DNA of 64,000 bases from an uncultured Eubacteriales bacterium (GCA_934667845.1 CAKUMQ010000007.1:1-64000); one strand, 5' to 3'. Numbered from the stretch's first letter, positions 53,760 to 62,307 are shown. The notes: generated by a model not told the origin, from the letters alone. Made by a program: numbers and translations.

Positions 53760-53814
53760 TAAACTGTCGAATTTTTGCGGCTTTGGCCGCTTTTCGGATA
53801 AGGAGGCGGCGATC

Positions 53815-54852
53815 ATGGAACAACGGCGCATTGCGCTGATCCCGGCATATGAGCCGGACGAAAAAATGCTGGCGCTTCTGCCGCAGCTGACGGCGGCGGG
53901 GCTTGCGGTCGTTGTCGTCGACGACGGCAGCGGCCCCGACTATGCGCCGCTGTTTGAGGCGGCGAAGGCGTACGGCACCGTGCTGACCCATCCCGAAAAC
54001 CGGGGCAAGGGCGCGGCGCTGAAAACCGGCTACCGCTGGCTTTTGGAGCAGGACGGCGATCCGTTTACCGTCGTGGCGGTGGATGCCGACGGTCAGCACC
54101 GGCTGCCCGATGTGCTGCGCCTGTGCGAGGAGGCGGAAAAAACGCCGGATACGCTGGTGCTGGGCGGCCGCGCGTTTCAGGGCAAGGTGCCGCTGCGCAG
54201 CCGCATGGGCAACGCCATCACCCGCTTTGTGTTCACGCTCTCGACCGGTCTGCGCGTCCACGACACCCAGACGGGGCTGCGCGCCTGCGGGCGGGCGCTG
54301 CTGCCGTTTTTGCTCAGCGTCGAGGGCGACCGCTATGAATATGAGATGAATGTGCTGCTGCGCTGCTCGCGCGACAAGGTGCCGCTGCGCGAGGTGCCGA
54401 TCGAGACGGTGTATATCGACGGCAACGCCTCCTCGCATTTCAACGCCCTGCGCGATTCCGCCCGCATTTACAGGGAAATACTGAAATTTTCGCTCTCCTC
54501 GCTCGCCGCGTTTGTCGTGGACTATCTGCTGTTTGCGCTGCTCTGTCTCTTTTTAAAGGAGTGGACCGCCAACATCCTCGCGCGGCTGTGCAGCGCCACG
54601 GTCAACTTTACGATAAATCGCAAACTGGTATTCCGCAGCGACAAGCCGCTTTTGCGCTCGGCGCTGGAATATGCGCTGCTGGCGGCGGCCATTCTGGCGG
54701 GCAATACGCTGGTGCTGACCCTGCTTGTCGAGCGGGCGGGTATGCCGGAGCTGCTTGCGAAGCTCATCGTCGAGCTGCTGTTTTTCCTGCTCAGCTGGAC
54801 GGTGCAGCGCTGTCTGATCTTCCGCCGCCGCACCAAAGCCAAAAAGTCCTGA
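53815..54852 (+). CDS. GT2 glycosyltransferase fused to GtrA-like membrane domain
   Basis: 345 residues. The N-terminal GT-A domain (about 1-215) shows ALIPAYEPDE, VVVDDGSG, NRGKGAALKTGY and VAVDADGQH (DxD-like metal site), as in dolichol-phosphate-mannose-synthase-type enzymes. The C-terminal GtrA domain (about 225-345) has four spans (SLAAFVVDYLLFALLCLFL onward; SWTVQRCLIFR). Such fusions transfer a sugar to undecaprenyl phosphate and may flip it. ATG 53815 has AAGGAGG ten bases upstream. It is followed after 16 bases by a phosphodiester glycosidase, suggesting cell-envelope glycan work. Confidence 0.93.
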   Translation: MEQRRIALIPAYEPDEKMLALLPQLTAAGLAVVVVDDGSGPDYAPLFEAAKAYGTVLTHPENRGKGAALKTGYRWLLEQDGDPFTVVAVDADGQHRLPDVLRLCEEAEKTPDTLVLGGRAFQGKVPLRSRMGNAITRFVFTLSTGLRVHDTQTGLRACGRALLPFLLSVEGDRYEYEMNVLLRCSRDKVPLREVPIETVYIDGNASSHFNALRDSARIYREILKFSLSSLAAFVVDYLLFALLCLFLKEWTANILARLCSATVNFTINRKLVFRSDKPLLRSALEYALLAAAILAGNTLVLTLLVERAGMPELLAKLIVELLFFLLSWTVQRCLIFRRRTKAKKS

Positions 54853-54868
54853 CTCGGGAGGGAGCCGC

Positions 54869-55900
54869 ATGTCTTTTCTGAAGCGTCCCGGCACAGCGGG
54901 CGTGCTCTACGCGCTGCTGCTTGCCGCTTTCACCCTGTATGTCGTGCTGGATACGTTTGTGATCCCGCAGCCGCTGCCGACACCGGAGCAGCCGGAGAGC
55001 AGCACTGCCTCGACTGTCGGCACAACGCCGACGACCGGGGCAGCCGACACCGCCGTGACCGGCACGGGAACCGTGACCAAAGTGCCGCCCGAGACGCCGC
55101 TGCCCTCCGGCTCCGCCGTCAGCGGCGAACCGCTGACCTATACCGACAGCAGCATCTCGATCGTGCTGACGACCTATCGGGTCGAGGTATCCTCGCTCGA
55201 GAGCACAGCCGTGTATGTAGCGGATATCCGCCTGTCGGATGTGTCGCTTTTAAAGACCGCATTCGCCAACGACACCTTCGGCGCCAACATCCGCGCCAAG
55301 ACCTCCGACACCGCCAAAGCCCACGGCGCCATCCTCGCGATCAACGGCGACTATTACGGCGCGCGGGTCAAGGACGGCGGTTATGTGCTGCGCAACGGCA
55401 CCGTGTATCAGGATGTCGCGCTGAAAACCGCTGCCGACCGCACGACGGGGTCGATCGACGATCTTGTTATCCGGAAAGACGGCAGCTTTGCCATCATCAA
55501 CGAGGCGCAAACGCCGATGTCCGCGCTTTTGGCAGACGGGGCGCAGCAGGTGCTGGCTTTCGGCCCCGCCATGCTGGAAAACGGCGCGCTGGGAGTCGGC
55601 AAAAATGAAAAGGGACTGGCGCGGGCGCTCAACCCCCGCACCGCCATCGGCATCTATGAGCCGGGACACTATGTGTTCGTCGTGGCAGAGGGGCGTCAGA
55701 AGCCCAAGGACTGCGGCATCTCGGTCTACCGCCTGGCGCAGTTTATGCAGGAGCTGGGCGTGCAGACTGCCTATAACTTAGACGGCGGCGGCTCGAGCGC
55801 GCTGTGGTTCAACGGCCAGCTGATCAACCATCCGACCACCGACGGCAAGAGCTTTGCGGAAAGGGGCGTGAGCGACATTGTCTACATCGGATACCGCTAA
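54869..55900 (+). CDS. phosphodiester glycosidase (NAGPA-like) family protein
   Basis: 343 residues. One N-terminal membrane span (GVLYALLLAAFTLYVVLDTF), a Pro/Thr/Ser-rich linker to about 85, then a NAGPA domain: AILAINGDYYGARV near residue 155, NPRTAIGIYEPGHYVFVVAEGR near 250, and NLDGGGSSALWFNGQLINHPTTDG near 300. The family includes the uncovering enzyme that removes GlcNAc from a phosphodiester and bacterial cell-surface phosphodiester glycosidases. Ribosome site GGGAGG before ATG 54869. Outer-face enzyme, coupled to the glycosyltransferase upstream. Confidence 0.9.
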   Translation: MSFLKRPGTAGVLYALLLAAFTLYVVLDTFVIPQPLPTPEQPESSTASTVGTTPTTGAADTAVTGTGTVTKVPPETPLPSGSAVSGEPLTYTDSSISIVLTTYRVEVSSLESTAVYVADIRLSDVSLLKTAFANDTFGANIRAKTSDTAKAHGAILAINGDYYGARVKDGGYVLRNGTVYQDVALKTAADRTTGSIDDLVIRKDGSFAIINEAQTPMSALLADGAQQVLAFGPAMLENGALGVGKNEKGLARALNPRTAIGIYEPGHYVFVVAEGRQKPKDCGISVYRLAQFMQELGVQTAYNLDGGGSSALWFNGQLINHPTTDGKSFAERGVSDIVYIGYR

Positions 55901-56324
55901 GGAGCGAAACGCCCTGCGCCGCGCCGCGCTCGTGTGGCTGTGTACCGCCGCGTTTGTCGCCGTGTTCGGGCGCGTCTATCAGGTGTTTTCCCATGACGTC
56001 TGGTCGCCCTCCATGGTATTTGCCGTTATGTACCCGCTGCTCGGCGGCGCGCTGCCGCTGACGGTCTGCGCGCTCTGCTCCGTGCGGGTCATTCCCGGGC
56101 GGCTGTGCCGCTGGCTGCTGTCGGCGGGGCTGGCCGCGCTGACCGTCGGCAGTGTGCTGACCGGCATTTTCGAGATCTACGGCACCACGAGCCGCCTGCT
56201 CGCCGTATACCGCTTTATCGGCTGGCCGCTTGTCGCCCTCGCCGCCTTGGTGTACCTGCTGGGCTTTTTTGCCCCCCGTCCGCGCCGGATAAGCCGCCAC
56301 GGCGGTGAAAAAGCGGGGGAATAA
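55878..56324 (+). CDS. small four-span membrane protein
   Basis: About 148 residues with four spans (AALVWLCTAAFVAVFGRVYQVF, SMVFAVMYPLLGGALPLTVC, WLLSAGLAALTVGSVLTGIF, WPLVALAALVYLLGFF). The start is uncertain: TTG 55878 overlaps the previous gene by 23 bases, while AAGGAG at 55900-55905 would fit a start further in, where only CTG or later GTG exist. No family recognised. Co-transcribed with the phosphodiester glycosidase. Confidence 0.65.
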   Translation: MSTSDTAKERNALRRAALVWLCTAAFVAVFGRVYQVFSHDVWSPSMVFAVMYPLLGGALPLTVCALCSVRVIPGRLCRWLLSAGLAALTVGSVLTGIFEIYGTTSRLLAVYRFIGWPLVALAALVYLLGFFAPRPRRISRHGGEKAGE

Positions 56325-56420
56325 GCTGCGCCGGTCTCCCCGAAGCGCTTCCGTCTGCCGCGATAATCCCGCCGGGACGTACCCGGCACACGGAAAGCCG
56401 CTGAACCGAAAAGTAAACCA

Positions 56421-56464
56421 AAAGGGCTGTGATCCCGTTTAGAGGATCACAGCCCTTTTTTATC
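56421..56464. terminator. bidirectional terminator between the envelope genes and thiN
   Basis: AAAGGGCTGTGATCC (56421-56435) pairs with GGATCACAGCCCTTT (56444-56458), followed by TTT. Convergent genes lie on both sides. Confidence 0.9.
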
Positions 56465-56527
56465 CGCAGCTTTTTTACGGCCCCTTTTTCTTCTTCCAAA
56501 CAGAGAACAGCACCGGCGCCGTCCCTT

Positions 56528-57157
56528 TTACGGCGTCAGCTCCGCCTGCTGCCAGTCGCCGTCCCACAGCACGAGCAGCCGCCCCTGCTCTGCCGTAATG
56601 CGCGCCTCCTGCCCCGGCAGAAAGGCGTTGCTGACCCCGATCGGAAAGCTGTCGGTCAGCGCGGCGCCGTCCAGCGGGTAATCAAGCCCCGCCAGCGTGA
56701 CGCCGGTCACGGTGCGGTCGAGCGCAAACACCGACACGCGCCCCTGTCCGCCGCGCAGGCGCAGGGTGCCGCCGCAGACCACGGCGGCGCAGTCGCGCTC
56801 GCCCTGCAAAAAGCCGTGCGCGCCCCGCTCCGCCAAAAACAGCAGCACCTGTATATTGGCGAGCGTGTGGTCGAGCCGCCCGCCGCTGGCGCCGAGCAGC
56901 ACAAACTGCCGGTAGCCGCGGGACAGCCCCTCCCGCACGGCGAGCAGCGAATCGGTGTCGTCCTTGCGCACGGGGTGGCGCAGGACGGGCGCATTTTGCG
57001 GCACATAGCCGAGCGAATCAAAGTCGCCGACGACGAGATCGGGCGTCTGCCCGCCAAGCTGCTCCCATCCCTTGTCGGCGGCGATCAGCAGGTCGCCCGG
57101 CTGCTTTTGCGGCAGGTGGGTGGTCGGCAGCGCGCCGACAATATAACAGATCGGCAT
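56528..57157 (-). CDS. thiN: thiamine pyrophosphokinase
   Basis: 209 residues, usual length. It transfers pyrophosphate from ATP to thiamine. Motifs: LIAADKGWEQLGG, PDLVVGDFDSLG near residue 43, RKDDTDSLLAV near 65, and LLGASGGRLDHTLANIQ near 92. The C-terminal SVFALDRTVTGVTLAGLDYPLDG and GVSNAF form the thiamine-binding beta domain. With the TPP-riboswitch-controlled ThiT-like importer at 51265-52341, it completes thiamine salvage. Standalone, downstream of the jag terminator. Confidence 0.95.
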   Translation of the reverse strand: MPICYIVGALPTTHLPQKQPGDLLIAADKGWEQLGGQTPDLVVGDFDSLGYVPQNAPVLRHPVRKDDTDSLLAVREGLSRGYRQFVLLGASGGRLDHTLANIQVLLFLAERGAHGFLQGERDCAAVVCGGTLRLRGGQGRVSVFALDRTVTGVTLAGLDYPLDGAALTDSFPIGVSNAFLPGQEARITAEQGRLLVLWDGDWQQAELTP

Positions 57158-57173
57158 ATTTACCCCTCACTAT

Positions 57174-57215
57174 ACAAAAAGTAAAGGCGCAGAGAGCCCT
57201 TACAGCCTCTGCGCC
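57174..57215 (-). terminator. intrinsic terminator of the rpmH-jag cluster
   Basis: Minus strand: GGCGCAGAG (57207-57215) pairs with CTCTGCGCC (57186-57194), followed by TTTACTTTTTG. Confidence 0.8.
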
Positions 57216-57286
57216 CACGCCGCCCGGCGGGAAAGCGCCCGCAATCACGCGGTGCAGCTTGCCCCGTCGGGCTTTGCGCTGTCAAT

Positions 57287-58225
57287 TTACAGGTCAAGGT
57301 CAATGCGGCCGTAGAGGCTGGCGCCGGTCTCCTTCTCCGATTCGGTACGGGAGGGAGGAGTCGCGCCGTCCGCGGTCGGCAGCGGATTGCTGCGGGGGAC
57401 AAAGGTGCGGATCGGCCGGGCGGGGCGATCCTCCGCCACGGTGGGACGGTTGTCCCGCTGCGGACGACGCTCACTGCGGTCACTCCGCTCACCGCGGTCG
57501 CCCTCGGCACGCGGGGCACGCTCGGGACGGTCGCCGCTGCGCTCGCCGCCGCGGCTGCCGCGTCCGCGTCCGCCGCGCGGACGGGAATCCTTGCGGGGGT
57601 TGTCGTCGCTCGGGCCGATAACGACATGGCGGTTCGGCTCGCTGCCGACGCTCCACGAGGTCGCGCCCTCGACGCCCTGCACCGCCGTGTGAATGATGCG
57701 GCGCTCATAGGGGTTCATGGGATCGAGCGAGTGCTTTCTGCCGGTGCGGGCGGCTTGTCCCGCCCATTTTTTCGCCAGCGCGATCAGCGACTGCTCGCGC
57801 TTTTCGCGATAGTCGCCGATGTCGATAGTCACGCGGTAATAGCCGCCGCCCGCGCGGTTGGCAACGAGTCCGGTCAGGTATTGCAGCGCGTCCAGCGTGT
57901 CGCCGCGGCGGCCGATCACAAAGCCGAGATCCTCGCCGTCCAGCGCGATCACGCAGGAGCCCTCCTCCTCGGTGATCGACATGGAAGGCTCGGCGCCCAT
58001 GGCAGCCAGCACTGTCCGCAGATACTCCGCGGCAGCCGTAGCCGCCGTGGGCTTCACGGTGCCCTTTACCCGCGCCGGAGCGCCGCCGAACAGACCGAGC
58101 ACCTTTTTCTGTGCCGCCTGCAGCACCTCAAACGTCACGCGCTCCTCCGGCAGAGCCAGCTCCGCCAGGATCGCGGCTTTTGCCTCCTCTTCGGTGGCAG
58201 CTTCTTTCACAAGTTCTGTCAGCAT
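57287..58225 (-). CDS. jag: RNA-binding protein Jag/KhpB with RG-rich tail
   Basis: 312 residues. N-terminal Jag_N (about 1-52, EVLQAAQKKVLGLFG), a KH domain (about 65-145) with the GxxG motif in GFVIGRRGDTLDALQYL, and an R3H domain (about 150-205) with MNPYERRIIHTAVQ. Unusually, the last ~105 residues are a disordered Arg/Gly/Asp-rich tail (RPRGGRGRGSRGGERSG). KhpB homologues regulate cell division and bind many RNAs. Six bases after yidC, the standard order. Confidence 0.94.
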   Translation of the reverse strand: MLTELVKEAATEEEAKAAILAELALPEERVTFEVLQAAQKKVLGLFGGAPARVKGTVKPTAATAAAEYLRTVLAAMGAEPSMSITEEEGSCVIALDGEDLGFVIGRRGDTLDALQYLTGLVANRAGGGYYRVTIDIGDYREKREQSLIALAKKWAGQAARTGRKHSLDPMNPYERRIIHTAVQGVEGATSWSVGSEPNRHVVIGPSDDNPRKDSRPRGGRGRGSRGGERSGDRPERAPRAEGDRGERSDRSERRPQRDNRPTVAEDRPARPIRTFVPRSNPLPTADGATPPSRTESEKETGASLYGRIDLDL

Positions 58226-58231
58226 AACGAT

Positions 58232-59449
58232 TTATCCCTCGCTTTTCTGATCGGTCTCCTCCGGCATATCGGAGGAAGCGGTTTCGGTGTCGGTGTCTGC
58301 CTTGGCCTCGGCATCATCGCTTGCCGCAGGCTTTGTCTTTGCCTTGGCGGATTTTTTCTTGCCGGCAGACGGTGCGGGCGTCTCCGCCTCCGTCTTTTCC
58401 TGCTCCGCCTCTTTCTGGCGGGATTCCGCGAGGCGCTTTTTCTCAGCGGCCTTTTCCGCCGCGCGGCGGGCGCGCTTTTCCTGATATTCAATCTCCGCCT
58501 GCGCACGGATGGCGGCGGGATTGTACATCTTATTGAGCACATAGGTCTGTACCAGTGCGATGAGGTTTGAGCAGATCCAGTAGATGCCGACGGCGCCCGG
58601 CACAATGAAGGAGATATAGACGGAGAACAGCGGCATAAAATACATCATGCCGTTGGTGCAGCCCGCCGCCTGCTGCTGCTCAGGACTCATGGAGCCCTTG
58701 TTGAAGTGCATGGACAGCAGCGAGGACGCGAGCGCGGTCAGGCCGGAGATGAGCGGCACGAGCCACAGCCAGTTAATCCCGGCAAAGCCGCCGTTCCACG
58801 GGTTTTCGAGGAAGTTCAGACCGCCGATATAAAACTGGCCGCGCATCTCGAGGAACTGGTCATAATAATCGGCGCCCGTGACATCCTTGCGTTTTTCGGC
58901 GTCCACCGCGTCGATGGCGGAGATGATGAGCTGCTTGTTGTCCCCCTTGTCCATGAGGTTCATCAGCCGCAGCTCACGGTAGTAGCTGCCGGAGGTCGCC
59001 TCCTTCTGGGGGATGCGGTAGGTGTTGTCGCCCTTCTCCACCGCCGTGATGGAGGTGATGGACGCGTTGATGACATCGGAGGGGATGCCGGTCATGTGGG
59101 TCAGCGGCTTGTAGATCGCCGCGATCACGCCGAACAGCACCAGCATCGGCACGAGGGTCGGCAGGCAGCCGCCCATCATGCTCACGCCCTCTTTTTCGTA
59201 CAGCTCCTGCTGCTTTTGCTGCAGAAGCTGACGGTTGTTGGCGTATTTTTTCTGCAGCCGCTCGAGACGGGGGGCGAGCCGTGCCCGTTCGGCGGAGGAT
59301 TTCTGGGATTTGAGGTAAAACGGGAAGGATACCAGCCGGATGAGGAGGGTGAAGAGGATGATCGCAACAAAATAGTTGTGAACCAGCTGGTAGATCAGAC
59401 GCAGGAGCCATCCGAGCGGGATGGCGATCCAGTCAAACAGGGCAAACAT
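58232..59449 (-). CDS. yidC: membrane protein insertase YidC/SpoIIIJ family
   Basis: 405 residues. Five-span YidC2 core (about 1-325) with the cavity arginine in LFTLLIRLVSFPFYLKS near residue 38 and MMGGCLPTLVPMLVLFGVI. A periplasmic-side insert lies between spans two and three (about 110-200). A C-terminal tail of ~85 residues rich in Lys, Ala and Glu follows (coiled coil or ribosome-binding). It inserts membrane proteins, alone or with Sec. AGGAGG six bases before ATG 59449. No lipobox is seen at the N-terminus, unlike many Gram-positive YidC proteins. Confidence 0.95.
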   Translation of the reverse strand: MFALFDWIAIPLGWLLRLIYQLVHNYFVAIILFTLLIRLVSFPFYLKSQKSSAERARLAPRLERLQKKYANNRQLLQQKQQELYEKEGVSMMGGCLPTLVPMLVLFGVIAAIYKPLTHMTGIPSDVINASITSITAVEKGDNTYRIPQKEATSGSYYRELRLMNLMDKGDNKQLIISAIDAVDAEKRKDVTGADYYDQFLEMRGQFYIGGLNFLENPWNGGFAGINWLWLVPLISGLTALASSLLSMHFNKGSMSPEQQQAAGCTNGMMYFMPLFSVYISFIVPGAVGIYWICSNLIALVQTYVLNKMYNPAAIRAQAEIEYQEKRARRAAEKAAEKKRLAESRQKEAEQEKTEAETPAPSAGKKKSAKAKTKPAASDDAEAKADTDTETASSDMPEETDQKSEG

Positions 59450-59464
59450 GAAAAACCTCCTCGG

Positions 59465-59707
59465 TTATTTGTCGCGGCGGCGCTTTTTCGGCCAGGTGAC
59501 GGGCACGGGGTCATAGCCGGAGCCGCCGAGCGGGTTGCACCGCAAAAGCCGGCGCAGCGCCAACCAGCCGCCCTTCAGCGCGCCGAAGCGGGTGAGTGCC
59601 TCGACCGCATAGGCGGAACAGGTGGGGGAGTAGCGGCAGTGGGCGCGGGTGTAGGGGGAGATGGCGCGCTGGTAAAACCGCACCAGCGCGATCAGCAGGC
59701 GGGTCAC
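59465..59707 (-). CDS. yidD: membrane insertion efficiency factor YidD
   Basis: 80 residues. The family core is complete: [50 protein letters not shown]. The start GTG 59707 overlaps the rnpA stop (GTGA), which decides it against a 22-residue longer frame. Conserved between rnpA and yidC in most bacteria. Confidence 0.94.
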   Translation of the reverse strand: MTRLLIALVRFYQRAISPYTRAHCRYSPTCSAYAVEALTRFGALKGGWLALRRLLRCNPLGGSGYDPVPVTWPKKRRRDK

Positions 59708-60039
59708 GGCGCAAGCACCCCGAGCGCGCGCAGCTGCCGCTCCATGACGGCGGCGATCCGGGTGCTTTTGCATTCCGCCGTGCGCCCGCGCGCCACAAAG
59801 ACGATATCATAGCCGCCCGTGACCGGCGGCTGCATGCGGAACGCCTCGCGGATGATCCGGCGGCAGCGGCTGCGCTGCACGGCGTTGCCCGCTTTTTTGC
59901 CCGTGGTGATGCCGATGCGGACGGTCCCGAGCCGGTTTTTCCGCACATAGGTCACGAGCACGGGATCGACCCGGCTCCTCCCGCGGTAATACAGGGTGCG
60001 GAATTCGGTATTGCTTTTAAGCGTGAGCCATTTCGCCAT
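59704..60039 (-). CDS. rnpA: ribonuclease P protein component
   Basis: 111 residues. The RNR-type motif is [20 protein letters not shown] (basic helix gripping RNase P RNA), and the N-terminal [10 protein letters not shown] helix-strand is typical. The protein assists the catalytic RNA in trimming tRNA 5' ends. I start at ATG 60039 (MAKWLTLK). ATG 60045 lies too close to the GGGGTGG site. It overlaps yidD by four bases. A terminator hairpin separates it from rpmH. Confidence 0.95.
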   Translation of the reverse strand: MAKWLTLKSNTEFRTLYYRGRSRVDPVLVTYVRKNRLGTVRIGITTGKKAGNAVQRSRCRRIIREAFRMQPPVTGGYDIVFVARGRTAECKSTRIAAVMERQLRALGVLAP

Positions 60040-60064
60040 CGTCATTCCACCCCGTTTTCACTAC

Positions 60065-60088
60065 AAAAAAAAGCCACACGATGGTGGC
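60065..60088 (-). terminator. intrinsic terminator between rpmH and rnpA
   Basis: Minus strand: GCCAC (60084-60088) and GTGGC (60073-60077) with a six-base loop, followed by eight T. A short stem, so probably a partial terminator that sets the high rpmH to low rnpA ratio. Confidence 0.7.
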
Positions 60089-60093
60089 CTTTT

Positions 60094-60228
60094 TCAATAG
60101 GTGAGCCGATTTCTGCCCTTGGCCCGGCGGCGGGCAAGCACCTTTCGGCCGTTGGCGGTCGCCATTCTCTTCCGGAAACCATGTTCCATCTTACGGTGCC
60201 GCTTTTTCGGCTGATACGTACGAAGCAT
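60094..60228 (-). CDS. rpmH: 50S ribosomal protein L34
   Basis: 44 residues, very basic, reading [20 protein letters not shown] and so on to [12 protein letters not shown], the universally conserved L34 sequence. The start ATG 60226-60228 has GGGGGAG upstream, and a strong promoter at 60281-60310 drives it. First gene of rpmH-rnpA-yidD-yidC-jag. Confidence 0.98.
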   Translation of the reverse strand: MLRTYQPKKRHRKMEHGFRKRMATANGRKVLARRRAKGRNRLTY

Positions 60229-60280
60229 GAGTTCTCCCCCTTTCGGGCGGCTGCAAAGCCGCAGCATTCTGCGAGTATCT

Positions 60281-60310
60281 ATTATATACCGAAGCGCCCG
60301 GAAAAGTCAA
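60281..60310 (-). promoter_or_regulatory. sigma-A promoter of the rpmH cluster
   Basis: Minus strand: -35 TTGACT (60305-60310), 18-bp spacer, -10 TATAAT (60281-60286). Confidence 0.85.
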
Positions 60311-60392
60311 GCCTTTTTGCAAAATTTGCGCCGTTTTTCTTCAGAGGGCGGCTTCCCGGCAAAAAAATTGTTGCTGCGGCGGCAAAAAGCCC

Positions 60393-60421
60393 TTGACAAG
60401 TGTGCTCTAATGCGTTAGAAT
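60393..60421 (+). promoter_or_regulatory. sigma-A promoter of the BlaI/M56 operon
   Basis: -35 TTGACA (60393-60398), 17-bp spacer, -10 TAGAAT (60416-60421). Two operator-like palindromes overlap and follow it. Confidence 0.8.
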
Positions 60422-60449
60422 AAGTCTGTAAGCTCTACCGCATTAGAGC
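60406..60449. promoter_or_regulatory. two BlaI-type operators
   Basis: Operator 1: TCTAA-TGCG-TTAGA (60406-60419), covering the spacer and part of the -10. Operator 2: GCTCTA-CCGCAT-TAGAGC (60432-60449), downstream of the start. Shared half-site CTCTA/TAGAG. Autoregulation by the adjacent repressor is the likely purpose. Confidence 0.75.
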
Positions 60450-60466
60450 GAAAAGGGGGTAACATC

Positions 60467-60838
60467 ATGAAAACGCCGAAGGTATTTGAGAGCGAATACC
60501 GGTTCTGCCTGATCCTGTGGGAGCATGAGCCGGTCAGGAGCGGCGAGCTGGTCGCGCTGTGCCGGGAACAGCTCGGGTGGAAGCCGACGACCACCTACAC
60601 GGTGATGAAGCGGCTGGCGGAGCGCGGCATTCTCAAAAACGAGAACACCGTCGTGCGCGCGCTGGTGAGCAAGGACGAGGTGCAGGCGGCGGAGATCGAC
60701 GAGATGGTGGAAAAGACGTTTGAGGGGTCGCTGCCCGCGTTTGTGGCGGCGTTCACCCGGCACCAGCGGCTCTCGGCGGACGAGATCGACGCCCTGCAGC
60801 AGCTGATCGACCGCTCCAGAGAGGAGGGGACGAAATGA
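60467..60838 (+). CDS. BlaI/MecI/CopY-family repressor
   Basis: 123 residues. Winged-helix domain (about 1-75): FCLILWEHEPVRSGELVALCREQLGWKPTTTYTVMKRLAERGIL with the TTxxT recognition helix, and a C-terminal dimer helix (MVEKTFEGSLPAFVAAF). Family repressors are inactivated by proteolysis through a membrane sensor. Here the next gene encodes an M56 protease overlapping by ATGA. Its own promoter carries two palindromic sites. Start ATG 60467 follows AAAGGGGG. Confidence 0.94.
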   Translation: MKTPKVFESEYRFCLILWEHEPVRSGELVALCREQLGWKPTTTYTVMKRLAERGILKNENTVVRALVSKDEVQAAEIDEMVEKTFEGSLPAFVAAFTRHQRLSADEIDALQQLIDRSREEGTK

Positions 60839-62223
60839 GTCGCGTGTTTCTGACCGTTTTGCACATGAGCGCGGCGGCGGGCTTTATCGTCGCGGTGATC
60901 GCGCTGCTGCGACTCGCACTCGCGAGAGCGCCGAAGCGGATCACGGTATGGCTCTGGGCGATCGCGGCGGTGCGGCTTCTCTGTCCGTTTGCGCCGGAGA
61001 GCCGGCTGAGCCTGCTGCCGCGCGCGGAGGCGGTCAGCCCCGGGGGGATGGCGGCGGAGGTGCCGCAGCTTGCCGCCGGGATCTCTGCCCTTGACCGCGC
61101 CGTTAATCCTGCCGCCGCAGTATCGCCTGACACGGCGGGCGCGGCTCCGGCGGCGGGCGTGCTCCCGCTTCTTGCCGCCGTGTGGCTTTTGGGCGCGGCG
61201 CTCATGCTGCTTTATGCGGCGGTCGTCTATCTGCGCGTAAAGCGGCGGGTCGGCACGGCGGTCTTGCAGGGCGGCGGGATCTGCCGGAGCGAACGGGTGG
61301 ATTCGCCGTTTGTACTGGGCGTGTTCCGCCCGCGGATCTATCTGCCGTTTGCGCTGACCGGGCGGGACGCGGAGATGGCGGTCGCGCACGAGCGGGCGCA
61401 TATCCGCCGCGGGGACTGCCTGTGGAAGCCGCTCGGGTTTTTGCTGCTGGCGCTGCACTGGTTCAATCCGCTGCTGTGGCTCGGCTATGCGCTGTTCTGC
61501 CGGGATCTGGAGCTTGCCTGTGATGAGGCGGTCGTTTGCGGTATGACGGCGGGAGAACGCGCGGATTATGCGCAGGCGCTGCTGTGCTGCAGCGTTGACC
61601 GCCGCACCGCCGCGATGTGTCCGCCCGCTTTTGGCGGGGTCGGGGTCAAGCGGCGGGTGAAGCAGGTGTTAAACTACAAAAAGCCCGTGTTCTGGGCAGT
61701 GATCGCGGCGATCGTCGCGAGCATTGCGGCGGCGGTGTGCCTGCTCACCGACCCGGCGGGCGGCGCAGTGCGCGCGTTCCGGGCGCAGGCGCTGGTATAC
61801 ACCGACGGGCGGTATTCCTATGTACAGTATGCGGATGCCGCGCCGCAGTACCTGCTTGCGGACAACGCGCGGCTGTATATGTGCGCCGACGGCGCCGCGC
61901 CCGTGCTGCTCGGGCGGCTTGAGGATATGCCGGAAAAGGAGGCCGCGCTCACGGCGCTGTTTTCCGGCAGTGCGGCGGGCACGTGGGACGGCGATACCGC
62001 CGCTGCCGTAATGCAGGGCAACCGCCGCGCCCGGCAGCTGTGCCATGCTGCGGACGGCGGTGAGAAGCTGTATATCCTGCTGGAGCAGACAGACGGCAGC
62101 GTTTATCTCGGCTACGGCTATCCCGCCGACGAGGGCGGGGCGCAGAGCGCGTCGGTCCGCTGGCTGTATAAGCTGGCGGCGGTCAGCCCGTCGTCGGTCG
62201 CGGGAGCGGACACGGTCGAATAG
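60835..62223 (+). CDS. M56 (BlaR1-like) membrane metalloprotease without penicillin-binding domain
   Basis: 462 residues. Membrane spans (LTVLHMSAAAGFIVAVIALL, LLAAVWLLGAALMLLYAAVVYL) flank a gluzincin domain with HExxH in AVAHERAHIRRGD near residue 185 and a third ligand in LELACDEAVV. One more span (PVFWAVIAAIVASIAAAVCLL) near 285, then an extracellular ~150-residue domain (FRAQALVYTDGRYSYVQY) unlike the transpeptidase sensor of BlaR1. It therefore senses something other than beta-lactam directly, and would cleave or trigger cleavage of the BlaI-like repressor. Closed by a terminator. Confidence 0.9.
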   Translation: MSRVFLTVLHMSAAAGFIVAVIALLRLALARAPKRITVWLWAIAAVRLLCPFAPESRLSLLPRAEAVSPGGMAAEVPQLAAGISALDRAVNPAAAVSPDTAGAAPAAGVLPLLAAVWLLGAALMLLYAAVVYLRVKRRVGTAVLQGGGICRSERVDSPFVLGVFRPRIYLPFALTGRDAEMAVAHERAHIRRGDCLWKPLGFLLLALHWFNPLLWLGYALFCRDLELACDEAVVCGMTAGERADYAQALLCCSVDRRTAAMCPPAFGGVGVKRRVKQVLNYKKPVFWAVIAAIVASIAAAVCLLTDPAGGAVRAFRAQALVYTDGRYSYVQYADAAPQYLLADNARLYMCADGAAPVLLGRLEDMPEKEAALTALFSGSAAGTWDGDTAAAVMQGNRRARQLCHAADGGEKLYILLEQTDGSVYLGYGYPADEGGAQSASVRWLYKLAAVSPSSVAGADTVE

Positions 62224-62249
62224 GGGCAGTGATTCCCCGTATAAACGGC

Positions 62250-62291
62250 AAAAAGCCGCGGCAGAGGGTTTTTCCTCTGCCGCGGCTTTAC
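62250..62291. terminator. bidirectional terminator after the M56 gene
   Basis: AAAGCCGCGGCAGAGG (62252-62267) pairs with CCTCTGCCGCGGCTTT (62274-62289). Convergent genes lie on both sides. Confidence 0.85.
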
Positions 62292-62307
62292 TGTTTTGCG
62301 GTATGTC

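Noticed and set aside
57345..57620. Arg/Gly-rich tail of Jag as frameshift artefact
   Set aside because: The frame is open to a family-like end (LYGRIDLDL), with a terminator after it, and the tail's composition is consistent with a disordered RNA-binding region.
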